From the NCBI RefSeq assembly GCF_047461615.1, contig NZ_JANSHI010000001.1:1-64000 (forward strand): a stretch of 64,000 nucleotides of DNA, read 5' to 3'. Shown here one piece after another: positions 16,950 through 25,529 of the stretch. This stretch comes from Thermostichus sp047461615 (GTDB lineage: Bacteria > Cyanobacteriota > Cyanobacteriia > Thermostichales > Thermostichaceae). Position numbers and translations under genes: made by a program. Below the pieces are notes generated by a model. The model saw only the letters and a list, made by a program, of their open reading frames with translations, was not told the origin of the DNA and searched no databases. How positions within the stretch are numbered: the first letter of the stretch is position 1; each line of letters begins with the position of its first letter.

Positions 16950-19463
16950 TCAACTTTCCAGAGAGCCCCTTGTTACCCCCAACTGGCTGTACAGCTTTAG
17001 CTCCCGCCACAGTTGAGAGCCACTCATCTGGCCCTGGAGGAGCTGTTGATAGCAGCGTAGGGTTTGCTGAACCTGCTCGGCAGACTCCTGCAAGAACTCA
17101 ATGCGCAGATATCGCAACCCCAGCGCCAGGAGCTGCGACACATATTCTGCCCCAGTTTGGGCTTTGCCATTGTAGAGGGTGTTGCGGCAGCCAGCATCGG
17201 CTTTCAAAATGTGCTCCACATTGGCCCTGTCCCTCAGCCTTACTTCGTGCTTTTCGCAGGGGCGGCCACAGTTGGTGTAATCCGTGCCACTGGACAAAAA
17301 GGCGCAGAAGACGCAGTGCTCCATGTGGAACATGGGCATGTGCTGGTGGATAGTAACCTCGTACCAATGGGCAGGGCCAGCCTGCAGCAGGGATCCCAGT
17401 TGCTCATGGTTGAGGTCATAGGAGACCGTCAGGCGCTCCAGGCGGTAGCGGCTTTTGAAATAGTGGGCGGTGAGGGGATTGGCCACGTTCAGGGAAAAAT
17501 CGCCGATGCAGCGCTGGTTGGCGAAAAAGCGTAGGTGGTCGTAGTTTCGCACCAGATAGCCATCGGCTCCTGCCGCCAGCACCTGTTTTAGAATCCAAGT
17601 GTCCCCCGGCTTAGTAATGCGGGGCGGGGCCGCCCACAGCTCCACCTCGGGGTGAGAAGCTTTGGTAACGCGGATAACTTCCCGGTAGCGGCGGGGATCC
17701 TCAAACTCCAGGTAGATCTGGCGGATGCCACAGGCAATTGCCGCCGACAACTGGGCCGGCTCCCGCACCAACACCACCAGCTGGGGCAATCCCGGCTCGG
17801 CTGGCTCTAGGGGAGGCAGCAGGTCTTGCCAGTGGGCGTCAGGATTGAGCTGCCAGCGGCGGGGCCGGGCTCGCAGCGCTTGCAACTGCTCCACTGCCTG
17901 GCGCCGCATCTGGTTGAGGACGCTGACCGGCAGCATCACCTCCCCCTCCAGGGCATTGTGCAGGGATCCCAGCCGGAAGGGCGTACCTCCCAGGCGGCCC
18001 AGTTGCTGTCGCAGCTTCTCGTCGGTGAGGGGCTGCTGGCGAGCAGGCTGCAAAGGCATGGGGGAATCCACCTGCACCACGTGGCCCTCTTCATCGCGCA
18101 GGATGAGGGTCAGGGGCAGTCCGGCCTGGCCATGGACTTCCAGGTGGACGGGGCGGCGGAAGCGGGGCTGATCCCCGGCATAGCTCTGGCGCAGGCGCTT
18201 TTCCAGCTCCGGGTCGCTGGTTTTCCAGAGGCGATCCCCTACCCGCAGGCGTTTGAGGTCAATTGCCCCCTGGGCAAAGCTCAGCCAGGCCAATCCCTGC
18301 TTCTCTTGCACGCGGTAAACTCGTCCCCCCTGCTCCGGCAGCTCCGGCTCCCCCTGGTCAAACACCACGCCATCCCCTGCCTTGAGGGGGGCCTCTAGGC
18401 GCACTCCCACTTGATCCCCCTCGATCCTCACCACCTGCCCCAGGTAAACGCCGCGCTTTTTGCCAAAACGGGCATGCACCAGCTTTTGGTTGTTGATGCC
18501 TCGCAGCCAGCCGGTGTACAGGCCGCGGGAAAAGCTCATCTCCAGCTCATACCATTCCTGGTCTGAGGGCTGCCACGCTTCCCCTGCCCCCAAGGCGTCC
18601 AAGGCCCGCCGATAGATGCGCGTTACGCTGGCTACATACTCTGGGGATTTCAGTCGGCCCTCAATTTTCAAGCAGTGGATCCCTAGCTTGACTAGCTCCG
18701 GCAACACCTCCAAGCCAGCCAAATCCTGGGGGCTAAGTAGATACCGCTTCTCTCCCAGATCGCGGCGAACCCCGTCCACCACCAGCTCGTAGGGCAGGCG
18801 ACAGGCCTGGGCGCACTCCCCGCGGTTGGCCGAGCGTCTCCCCAGCGCCTCGCTGGTTAGGCATTGCCCGGAGTAGGCCACGCACAGGGCCCCATGGACA
18901 AACACCTCCAGAGCAATGGGGGATCCCCTCTCTTCCAGATGGGCGCGGATCTTGGCTATTTCCTTGAGGGAACACTCCCGCGCCAGCACCACCACCTCAC
19001 AGCCCAGCTCGGCAGCAAACTCCGCTCCCACGCCGCTGGTAATAGTCATCTGCGTTGAGGCGTGGATGGGCAGGTCGGGAGAAAGATGTCGAACCAGGCG
19101 CGCAATGCCGACATCCTGCACGATGACCGCGTCTACCCCTGCTGCCGTCATCGCGCGGATGTACCGTTCCGCCTCCTCCAGCTCTTCAGGAAAGACCAAG
19201 GTATTCAAAGTGACGTAGCCCCGCACCCCGCGCTGGTGCAGCCAGGCCATTAGTTCTGGTAGGTCCGCCTCCGTAAAGTTGCGGGCGCGCAGGCGAGCAT
19301 TGAACCGTTCCAGTCCGAAGTAGATGGCGTCGGCCCCGTTTTCCACCGCTGCCTTGGCACACTCCCAGTCCCCCGCCGGCGCTAGCAGGAGAGGCATCCG
19401 AGTTGGCAAAGACTGCTCTCCAAGGCAGCCTGTTGATTCCCCATCTCTGACAACAGCCTTCAT
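16950..19463 (-). CDS. U32 family (RlhA/TrhP-type) protein with DUF3656
   Basis: A large protein (837 residues from the ATG at 19463) of the peptidase U32 family. The family signature EVFVHGALCVAYSGQC, with the Fe-S or metal-binding cysteines, lies near residue 190. The opening LLAPAGDWECAKAAVENGAD and NTLVFPEELEEAERY are also family-typical. Best-studied members hydroxylate RNA (E. coli RlhA, TrhP), so a role in tRNA or rRNA modification is the likeliest. Protease activity is less likely. In-frame starts at 19505 (TTG), 19463 and 19397 are all possible, with no clear ribosome-binding site; 19397 would begin exactly at the conserved core. It diverges from accA. Confidence 0.85.
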   Translation of the reverse strand: MKAVVRDGESTGCLGEQSLPTRMPLLLAPAGDWECAKAAVENGADAIYFGLERFNARLRARNFTEADLPELMAWLHQRGVRGYVTLNTLVFPEELEEAERYIRAMTAAGVDAVIVQDVGIARLVRHLSPDLPIHASTQMTITSGVGAEFAAELGCEVVVLARECSLKEIAKIRAHLEERGSPIALEVFVHGALCVAYSGQCLTSEALGRRSANRGECAQACRLPYELVVDGVRRDLGEKRYLLSPQDLAGLEVLPELVKLGIHCLKIEGRLKSPEYVASVTRIYRRALDALGAGEAWQPSDQEWYELEMSFSRGLYTGWLRGINNQKLVHARFGKKRGVYLGQVVRIEGDQVGVRLEAPLKAGDGVVFDQGEPELPEQGGRVYRVQEKQGLAWLSFAQGAIDLKRLRVGDRLWKTSDPELEKRLRQSYAGDQPRFRRPVHLEVHGQAGLPLTLILRDEEGHVVQVDSPMPLQPARQQPLTDEKLRQQLGRLGGTPFRLGSLHNALEGEVMLPVSVLNQMRRQAVEQLQALRARPRRWQLNPDAHWQDLLPPLEPAEPGLPQLVVLVREPAQLSAAIACGIRQIYLEFEDPRRYREVIRVTKASHPEVELWAAPPRITKPGDTWILKQVLAAGADGYLVRNYDHLRFFANQRCIGDFSLNVANPLTAHYFKSRYRLERLTVSYDLNHEQLGSLLQAGPAHWYEVTIHQHMPMFHMEHCVFCAFLSSGTDYTNCGRPCEKHEVRLRDRANVEHILKADAGCRNTLYNGKAQTGAEYVSQLLALGLRYLRIEFLQESAEQVQQTLRCYQQLLQGQMSGSQLWRELKLYSQLGVTRGSLES

Positions 19464-19613
19464 GGGAAGAGAACCCGCCAACCCAAGGGATCCTTTCCCA
19501 TTCAAAAGGATCCCCCAGGGTAACTCCCTCTAGCCTACCCGATCTGCATGTGAGAAGATCAAAGCCTGACCTCCCCATCTCTGAGCAGACTCCCGAGGTT
19601 TAGCCAACACGGT

Positions 19614-20597
19614 ATGAGCAAGTCTAGCGACCGCTTGCTGCTGGAGTTTGAGCAGCCTGTTGCCGCTCTCGAGCAGCGCATCCAGGAGATTCGGGCCTTG
19701 GCTGAAGAAAACGACATTGATGCTTCTGAGCAGATTCGCCAACTGGAGGCCAAAGCCGAAGAGCTGCGCCGCGAGATTTTCAGGCAGCTCACACCTGTCG
19801 AGCGGCTGCAGGTGGCTCGCCATCCCCGTCGCCCTACCACCTTGGACTATGTGCAGACCATCTGCGACGATTGGTTTGAGCTGCACGGGGATCGCCACGG
19901 CCAGGACGATCCGGCCATTGTCGGCGGCCTAGCCAAGCTGGAGGATCAGCCGGTGATGATCCTCGGCCACCAAAAGGGCCGCGACACCAAAGACAACATC
20001 CACCGCAACTTCGGCATGCCCAACCCTGCCGGCTACCGCAAAGCCCTGCGGCTCATGGAGCATGCCCACCGCTTTGGTCTGCCCCTTTTGACCTTTATCG
20101 ACACGCCAGGGGCCTACCCAGGAGTTAAGGCCGAGGCTGAGGGCCAGGGGGAGGCCATTGCCACCAACTTGCGGACGCTGTTTCAGCTGGAGATCCCCAT
20201 TATCTGTACGGTGATTGGCGAAGGGGGATCCGGGGGTGCCTTGGCCATTGGGGTGGGCAACCGCATCTTGATGTTTGAACACGCTGTCTATTCGGTGATC
20301 TCGCCGGAGGGCTGTGCAGCCATTCTTTGGAAAGACGCCAAAAAAGCACCCCAGGCGGCAGCAGCCCTGCGCATTACTGCCCAAGATCTGCTGCAACTGG
20401 AGGTCATTGACGAGATCCTGCCAGAGCCAGTGGGAGGTGCCCACCGCGCTCCTTTGGAAGCTGCCCAAACCCTCAAAGAGGCTCTCCTAAGACACCTCAA
20501 GGAGCTTTCCAGGCTGAGCGGGCGGGAGTTGCGGGAAGAGCGTTACCAAAAGTTTCGCCGTATGGGAGCTTTTCTGGAGCTGGCTCAGGGGAGCTAA
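19614..20597 (+). CDS. accA: acetyl-CoA carboxylase carboxyltransferase subunit alpha
   Basis: AccA, with AccD, transfers the carboxyl group from carboxybiotin to acetyl-CoA, making malonyl-CoA for fatty-acid synthesis. The 327-residue protein is complete: LLLEFEQPVAALEQRI at the start, GHQKGRDTKDNIHRNFGMP in the middle, IDTPGAYPGVKAEAEGQGEA, and the oxyanion-hole glycines GEGGSGGALAIGVGN. It starts at an ATG. It stands between the U32 gene (divergent) and psaD. Confidence 0.97.
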   Translation: MSKSSDRLLLEFEQPVAALEQRIQEIRALAEENDIDASEQIRQLEAKAEELRREIFRQLTPVERLQVARHPRRPTTLDYVQTICDDWFELHGDRHGQDDPAIVGGLAKLEDQPVMILGHQKGRDTKDNIHRNFGMPNPAGYRKALRLMEHAHRFGLPLLTFIDTPGAYPGVKAEAEGQGEAIATNLRTLFQLEIPIICTVIGEGGSGGALAIGVGNRILMFEHAVYSVISPEGCAAILWKDAKKAPQAAAALRITAQDLLQLEVIDEILPEPVGGAHRAPLEAAQTLKEALLRHLKELSRLSGRELREERYQKFRRMGAFLELAQGS

Positions 20598-20745
20598 TTA
20601 TCTTCAGCGAAGCTAGCTCTGCTACGAAAAATTACAGTTCCTGGCCGGCTCTGAGGTCAAAGATCAAGTCAGTGGTAGATTCAAAGTGCTGCGCGCTATC
20701 CCAAGCGCGGCCCAAACAACGCTAACTACAACGAGAAGGGAGGCT

Positions 20746-21180
20746 ATGGCTGTGATGGAAGGCGATCCCCGGCAGGGCGCTAAGCTCCCCCTCTTCGGGG
20801 GATCTACCGGAGGGCTGTTGAGCGCAGCCGAGACCGAAGAGAAATACGTCATCACCTGGACTGGCAAGCCAGGGCAGGTGTTTGAGATGCCCACGGGCGG
20901 GGCTGCTGAGATGGTGGAGGGTAAGAACTACCTCACCTTCGCCCGCAAGGAGCAGTGCCTGGCTCTTGGGGCCCAGCTGAGATCTGAATACAAGATCAAC
21001 GACTACCAGATCTTCCGCATTCCGGCAGGGGGACAGCCGGAGCTGGTGCATCCCAAAGATGGCGTCTTCCCTGAAAAAGTTAACGAGGGTCGCCAGCCCG
21101 TCGGCAAGGTAGATCACAGCATCGGCAAAAACCGCGAGCCCGTTACCTACAAGTTCACCGACGGCAAGCCCTGGGACTAA
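20746..21180 (+). CDS. psaD: photosystem I reaction center subunit II (PsaD)
   Basis: PsaD is a stromal-side (cytoplasmic) extrinsic subunit of photosystem I that docks ferredoxin and helps anchor PsaC. The 144-residue protein starts at the ATG at 20746, preceded by GGGAGG. It contains the conserved FGGSTGGLLSAAETEEKY, TWTGKPGQVFEMPTGGAAEM, LARKEQCLALG-type and EYKINDYQIFRI segments, and ends DGKPWD. The frame is open further upstream but without conserved sequence. No psaL-like partner is adjacent, so it is probably monocistronic, with a terminator downstream. Confidence 0.97.
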   Translation: MAVMEGDPRQGAKLPLFGGSTGGLLSAAETEEKYVITWTGKPGQVFEMPTGGAAEMVEGKNYLTFARKEQCLALGAQLRSEYKINDYQIFRIPAGGQPELVHPKDGVFPEKVNEGRQPVGKVDHSIGKNREPVTYKFTDGKPWD

Positions 21181-21206
21181 TTTGGTTGGCAGCCTTGGTC
21201 TTGTCC

Positions 21207-21237
21207 GATCCCCTGCCAGGCTCAGGGGATCCCTTTT
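21207..21237 (+). terminator. rho-independent terminator after psaD
   Basis: A perfect 9-bp stem GATCCCCTG/CAGGGGATC (21207-21215 with 21223-21231) with a 7-base loop is followed by CCTTTTGTC. It lies 27 bases after the psaD stop and 70 bases before the end of the convergent peroxiredoxin gene. The T tract is modest. Confidence 0.7.
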
Positions 21238-21308
21238 GTCTGTCTGCACCTCTTTAAAAAAGCTCCAGCTCACTTGGAGCCGGAGCCGCAAGGTCTGGCA
21301 TTCCTGGT

Positions 21309-21917
21309 CTACTTGGCAACTGCCGCGAAGAACTCCTTGGATTTGACCGGGTCGGGCTTTAGGGTTCTCTGGCCGGGCTGCCAGTTGGCTGGGCAAACTT
21401 CATCGGGGTGGGATTGGACATACTGGATAGCCTGCAGGGTGCGCAGGGTCTCATCCACGCTGCGGCCAAAGGCCAGGTTGTTGATGGTGGCGTGCTGAAG
21501 GATCCCTTCCTTGTCGATGATAAACAGGCCGCGCAGCGCCACCCCTGTTGCCGGATCCAGGACATTGTAGGCGGCGCTGATCTCTTTCTTCAGGTCGGAG
21601 ACCAGCGGATACCTCAGCTCGCCCACCCCGCCAGCTTTGCGGTCGGTTTGCATCCAGGCCAGGTGAGAGTACTCGCTATCCACCGAGATGCCGAGGATCT
21701 CCGTGTCCAACTTGGCAAACTCGTCGTAGCGATCGCTGAAAGCCGTGATCTCGGTCGGGCAGACAAAGGTAAAGTCCAGGGGGTAAAAGAGCAGCACCAC
21801 ATACTTCTTGCCCCTGTAGTCGGAGAGCCTCACCGTCTTGAATTCCATGTCGTAAACGGCCGTGGCCGAAAAATCGGGAGCTAGCTGCCCCACCCGCAGA
21901 CATCCTTGCTGAGACAT
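21309..21917 (-). CDS. 2-Cys peroxiredoxin (AhpC/Prx1 type)
   Basis: This enzyme reduces hydrogen peroxide and organic peroxides using reductant from thioredoxin. The peroxidatic cysteine lies in DFTFVCPTEITAFS and the resolving cysteine in PDEVCPANW, the standard typical 2-Cys layout, in a 202-residue protein. GVALRGLFIIDKEG is a further family mark. The start is the ATG at 21917, with a good GGAGGG ribosome-binding site about nine bases upstream; a TTG ten codons earlier is in frame. An inverted repeat (21973-21985) lies upstream and may be an operator. Confidence 0.95.
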   Translation of the reverse strand: MSQQGCLRVGQLAPDFSATAVYDMEFKTVRLSDYRGKKYVVLLFYPLDFTFVCPTEITAFSDRYDEFAKLDTEILGISVDSEYSHLAWMQTDRKAGGVGELRYPLVSDLKKEISAAYNVLDPATGVALRGLFIIDKEGILQHATINNLAFGRSVDETLRTLQAIQYVQSHPDEVCPANWQPGQRTLKPDPVKSKEFFAAVAK

Positions 21918-21972
21918 GAGGTCGACCCTCCTTCCGGTAAGGTGCAAATGTAAACTAAAATCAACATACCAT

Positions 21973-21985
21973 ACTCATAATGAGT
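21973..21985. promoter_or_regulatory. candidate operator upstream of the peroxiredoxin gene
   Basis: A perfect inverted repeat, ACTCAT-A-ATGAGT, lies about 56 bases upstream of the peroxiredoxin start in an AT-rich stretch that interrupts the otherwise GC-rich sequence. It could bind a peroxide- or redox-responsive regulator, but no box of a named regulator fits exactly. Confidence 0.3.
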
Positions 21986-22034
21986 TTGTCTTGCGGGTTA
22001 GGCAAGCTAAACCGACCCGACAACCTCTTGTCCC

Positions 22035-22310
22035 TCACCCATTTACAGCATCTGCCAAGGTATCCAAATGGGGGGGCAGCCAAGGATGGGCTTCTACTTC
22101 AGGAAGGGAAGAATCCAGCAGCCAGCGGCAGGGGCGGCGCTCTTCCAAGATGGTAGTGGCGCAGCAGTAGCTATAGACTTCTAGGTAGTCGTCGGGCTCT
22201 GCCTCGAAAGTGGCATACTGGCCCGGGAAGAGGGTGCGCTCCCAGTGGCCAGGGATCGTCCGGATTACCTGAACCCGGCCAGAGCGGTTGACATAAACGT
22301 ATCTTTTCAT
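22035..22310 (-). CDS. DUF1830 family protein
   Basis: This 91-residue cytosolic protein has the DUF1830 core: HWERTLFPGQYATFEAEPDDYLEVYS, then CCATTILEERRPC. DUF1830 is a small cyanobacterial family without a known function. The ATG is at 22310. It lies 117 bases upstream of the peroxiredoxin gene on the same strand. The 253 bases up to the glpX start contain a stable hairpin at 22374-22400. Confidence 0.75.
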   Translation of the reverse strand: MKRYVYVNRSGRVQVIRTIPGHWERTLFPGQYATFEAEPDDYLEVYSYCCATTILEERRPCRWLLDSSLPEVEAHPWLPPHLDTLADAVNG

Positions 22311-22373
22311 TGCTGTTTTTTAATTCCCTTAAGAAAAACTTATTGCCTTTAGGACAGGCTATCATCCTTGATC

Positions 22374-22400
22374 CCCAGCCGACAATAGCCAGCGGCTGGG
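22374..22400. other. stem-loop in the DUF1830-glpX intergenic region
   Basis: An 8-bp perfect stem CCCAGCCG/CGGCTGGG with an 11-base loop can be extended on the outside by GATCCCC/GGGGATC with a small bulge. It lies 163 bases before the glpX start and is not followed by a T run, so it is not an obvious terminator for the plus strand. It could be part of a leader. Confidence 0.4.
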
Positions 22401-22563
22401 ACGGGGATCGCTCTTTGCGCTTGACTTTTGGCGATTTGTTCTCTCAGGTTATTCAAGGTGGGGATAAAGATCTCGAGAAGAAGCCTGCCCTGGTAAACTG
22501 GGAGAGAGTTTGAAGAGATCCTTACTGAAGTTGGCCTTCATCGTTCCGAGAGGGGGGCATACC

Positions 22564-23607
22564 GTGGACAACAAGTTGGGGCTCGAGATCATCGAAGTGG
22601 TGGAACAGGCTGCCATTGCTGCCGCCCGCTGGATGGGCAAGGGGGACAACAAGGCCGCTGACCAAGCAGCCGTAGAAGCCATGCGGGAGAAACTCAACCA
22701 GATCCCCATGCGCGGTCGAATCGTCATTGGGGAGGGAACCCGCGACGAGGCCCCCATGCTCTACATCGGGGAGGAAGTGGGGATCTGCACCCGTCCCGAC
22801 GCCGAGCAGTTCTGTCGCGTGGAAGAGCTAGTGGAGATCGATATTGCTGTGGATCCCTGCGAGGGCACCAACCTGGTAGCCAAAGGCCAGAACGGATCCA
22901 TGGCGGTGCTGGCCATCTCCGAGAAAGGCGGCCTTCTCAACGCCCCGGACATCTACATGCAAAAACTAGCGGCCCCGCCCCAGGCCAAGGGCAAAGTCCA
23001 CCTGGACTATCCGCCAGAAAAGAACCTCAAGATCATTGCCGAGAGCCTGGGTCGGGAAGTGGCGGACCTAACGGTAGTGGTCATGGATCGCAAGCGCCAC
23101 ACCGATCTCATCCGCCAAATCCGTGAGGCAGGGGCGCGGGTGAAGCTAATTACCGACGGCGACCTCTCGGCAGCTCTGGCAGTGGCGTTCAGCGGCACAG
23201 GTATCCATGCCCTGATGGGGATTGGAGCGGCTCCCGAGGGAGTGATCTCGGCAGCGGCGCTGCGCTGTCTGGGCGCTCACTTCCAAGGGCGGCTCATCTA
23301 CGATCCCGAAGTGGTGCAGGCGGGCACCTACCTGCCACCGGTAGAAGAGACCCGGCGAGAACTGAAAGAAAAGGGCATTGAGGATCCCGATAAGGTATGG
23401 GAGTGTGAGGAGCTAGCCAGCGGCAAAGAGCTGCTCTTTGCGGCCACCGGTATCACCGATGGGGATCTGGTACGGGGAGTGCGCTTCTTCGGGGGTGGAG
23501 CGCGTACGGAAACGCTGGTGATTTCTAGCCAATCCCGCACCGTGCGCTTTGTGGACACCATCCACCTGAAGGAGGGCCAGCAGCCCCCCGCCCTGCAACT
23601 GCGCTGA
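22564..23607 (+). CDS. glpX: fructose-1,6-/sedoheptulose-1,7-bisphosphatase class II
   Basis: In cyanobacteria this dual-function GlpX enzyme dephosphorylates both bisphosphates and supports regeneration of ribulose bisphosphate in the Calvin cycle. The protein (347 residues) starts at a GTG at 22564, which matches the usual N-terminus VDNKLGLEIIEVVEQAA and has GAGGGGGG upstream; the frame is open farther back. Metal- and substrate-binding motifs include GRIVIGEGTRDEAPM, VDPCEGTNLVA and VVMDRKRHTDLI. A strong terminator follows at 23639-23672. It is probably monocistronic. Confidence 0.96.
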   Translation: MDNKLGLEIIEVVEQAAIAAARWMGKGDNKAADQAAVEAMREKLNQIPMRGRIVIGEGTRDEAPMLYIGEEVGICTRPDAEQFCRVEELVEIDIAVDPCEGTNLVAKGQNGSMAVLAISEKGGLLNAPDIYMQKLAAPPQAKGKVHLDYPPEKNLKIIAESLGREVADLTVVVMDRKRHTDLIRQIREAGARVKLITDGDLSAALAVAFSGTGIHALMGIGAAPEGVISAAALRCLGAHFQGRLIYDPEVVQAGTYLPPVEETRRELKEKGIEDPDKVWECEELASGKELLFAATGITDGDLVRGVRFFGGGARTETLVISSQSRTVRFVDTIHLKEGQQPPALQLR

Positions 23608-23638
23608 CGGATCCCCTCCTAGCTCTTCCCAGTGACGA

Positions 23639-23672
23639 GGGCGGCTTTCCCTGGGGAAGGTCGCCCTTCTGC
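23639..23672 (+). terminator. hairpin terminator after glpX
   Basis: GGGCGGCTTTCCC pairs with GGGAAGGTCGCCC across 13 positions, two of them G-U, separated by only two bases, so the innermost pairs must open. Weakly T-rich sequence (TTCTGCTT) follows. It lies 31 bases after the glpX stop. Confidence 0.6.
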
Positions 23673-23771
23673 TTGGGAGAACGTTAAAAAATCTATCAAG
23701 GCCGACCCCGAAAAAACGTAATAACTCTTCAGCAAAATCTGGCAAAACCGATCCGATACTGGTCTTAGGGT

Positions 23772-23798
23772 TTAGGTAGTCTGAGAAAAGTTACCTAA
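23772..23798. promoter_or_regulatory. inverted repeat upstream of hemA
   Basis: A 7-bp inverted repeat TTAGGTA...TACCTAA with a 13-base spacer lies about 120 bases before the hemA start, in a stretch richer in A and T than its surroundings. It may be an operator or a leader stem. The remaining sequence from 23673 to 23918 shows no gene. Confidence 0.3.
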
Positions 23799-23918
23799 GC
23801 TTGCTGCAGCCAAGACAGGTAAGACGCTTTGCTTAGGCTCTGGCCTATTCTTGTTTCGGGCAAGGTTTGCCTTTGTTTAGAGATTTAACAATCAGTGGTC
23901 TATAGACGACGGAGAGGC

Positions 23919-25214
23919 ATGTTTATCGCGGTTGTCGGTCTTAGCCATCGCACAGCTCCTGTGGAGATCCGGGAGCGCCTCAGCATTGGGGAGGCGGAGG
24001 TGGGAGAGAGGATCCAGCAGCTCCGTGCCCACCCCCACATTGAGGAAGCAGCAATCCTCAGCACCTGTAACCGGCTGGAGGTCTACATCGTTACGCCAGA
24101 AACCGAAAGCGGGGTGCGGCAGACGATGCAGTTTTTGGCGGAGGCAAAGGGGATCCCCCTGCCCCAACTGCGTCCCCACCTGTTTACCCTGCTCTACCAA
24201 GATGCGGTAACCCACTTGATGCGGGTGGCGGCCGGACTGGAGAGCTTGGTGCTGGGAGAAGGGCAGATCTTGGCGCAAGTGAAAAAGGCTCAACAACTGG
24301 GCCAGGCATGCAACGGCACGGATCGCATCCTCAACCGCCTCTTCAAGGCAGCCATCACTGCCGGCAAGCGCGTCCGCGCGGAGACGGGGATCGGCACCGG
24401 CGCCATGTCCATTAGCTCGGCAGCCGTGGAGCTGGCCCTGCAAGAGCAGGGATCGCTTTCCCAGGGCAAGGTTACCGTCGTGGGAGCGGGGAGGATGGCC
24501 CGCCTCTTGCTGCAGCATCTTCTGGCCAAGGGAGCGGTGGATATTACCCTAGTCAACCGCTCCTTAGAGCGGGCAGAAGCGCTAGCCCAGCAATTTGAGC
24601 AACCAATCCAAGTCCTGCCTTGGGAGTCGTTGCTCAACAGCGTGGCGGAGTCCAATCTGGTCTTCACCAGCACCAGCGCCACCCAGCCCATCCTTACCTA
24701 CGCCCAACTAGTGGAAGTGCTGCAGCCGGATCAGCCGCTGCTGTTGGTGGATATCTCCGTGCCCCGCAACATCGAGCCCGAGGTAGAAAAGCTTAGAGGG
24801 GTGCGGCTGTTCAACGTAGATCACCTCTCTCGCGTCGTGGAAGAAAACCGCGCCCAACGGCAAAAGCTGGCCCTGGCTGCCGAGGCCTTGATCGAAGAAG
24901 AGGTGGAGCAGTTCATGGAGTGGTGGCGTTCTCTGGAAACAGTGCCCACCATTTCCAGCCTGCGCCACAAGGTGGAGTCTATCCGCGAGCAGGAGATGGA
25001 GAAAGCTCTCTCCCGGCTGGGCAAGGACTTTGCCGAGAAGCACCTGGAGGTCATCGACGCCCTCACCCGTGGCATCGTCAACAAAATCCTGCATGACCCT
25101 ATGGTGCAACTGCGGGCCAAACGGGACATCGAGGCCCGACGGAAGGCGATGCAAATTCTGCAGGAACTCTTTAACCTCGATCCCATGCCCTTTCAGGCCC
25201 AGCAGGAGCGCTAG
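23919..25214 (+). CDS. hemA: glutamyl-tRNA reductase
   Basis: HemA reduces glutamyl-tRNA to glutamate-1-semialdehyde with NADPH, the first committed and regulated step in tetrapyrrole (haem, chlorophyll and bilin) synthesis. The 431-residue protein has the N-terminal VGLSHRTAPVEIRERL, the catalytic-Cys region AAILSTCNRLEVYI, LESLVLGEGQILAQVK, and the NADPH-binding VTVVGAGRMARLL. A helical C-terminal dimerisation domain follows (LRHKVESIREQEMEKAL). The start is the ATG at 23919, directly after GGAGAGG; a frame-open ATG eight codons earlier is less likely. psb30 follows. Confidence 0.97.
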   Translation: MFIAVVGLSHRTAPVEIRERLSIGEAEVGERIQQLRAHPHIEEAAILSTCNRLEVYIVTPETESGVRQTMQFLAEAKGIPLPQLRPHLFTLLYQDAVTHLMRVAAGLESLVLGEGQILAQVKKAQQLGQACNGTDRILNRLFKAAITAGKRVRAETGIGTGAMSISSAAVELALQEQGSLSQGKVTVVGAGRMARLLLQHLLAKGAVDITLVNRSLERAEALAQQFEQPIQVLPWESLLNSVAESNLVFTSTSATQPILTYAQLVEVLQPDQPLLLVDISVPRNIEPEVEKLRGVRLFNVDHLSRVVEENRAQRQKLALAAEALIEEEVEQFMEWWRSLETVPTISSLRHKVESIREQEMEKALSRLGKDFAEKHLEVIDALTRGIVNKILHDPMVQLRAKRDIEARRKAMQILQELFNLDPMPFQAQQER

Positions 25215-25297
25215 GTTTTAAAGAATTGCAACAGTCCCCTCATCTTCAGGCCACAGCGGACCTTAGGATACACAAGTAGGCTACGGGATTTGGGGCT

Positions 25298-25405
25298 ATG
25301 TTCGGGCAATACGAAGTGTTCGTGCAGTTGGCGCTGCTTGCCTTGATTGTCTTGGCAGGGCCGGCGGTCATTTTGGTGCTTTACCTGCGCGGGGCTGATA
25401 TGTGA
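25298..25405 (+). CDS. psb30: photosystem II protein Psb30 (Ycf12)
   Basis: A 35-residue single-helix membrane protein, MFGQYEVFVQLALLALIV, continuing LAGPAVILVLYLRGADM. The pattern EV..QL..LALIV.AGP..I..L..R matches Psb30/Ycf12, a small peripheral subunit of photosystem II. The frame is complete with ATG and TGA. It lies 83 bases after hemA and is followed by a strong terminator at 25484-25514, which supports transcription on its own or with hemA. Confidence 0.85.
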   Translation: MFGQYEVFVQLALLALIVLAGPAVILVLYLRGADM

Positions 25406-25483
25406 GGCAAGGGTTGCCCGGTAGCGCTGGCAGGGCAACTCTCTCTGCGATGTAACACTTCTTTGCGCTAGAGTTGTAGAGGC

Positions 25484-25514
25484 ACCCCCAGGAAAGGCTG
25501 GGGGTAAGTTTTTC
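25484..25514 (+). terminator. rho-independent terminator after psb30
   Basis: A perfect 8-bp stem ACCCCCAG/CTGGGGGT with a 6-base loop (GAAAGG) is followed by AAGTTTTTCT. It lies between psb30 and typA and is the cleanest terminator in the window. Confidence 0.85.
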
Positions 25515-25529
25515 TACGGATTGAGGGCT

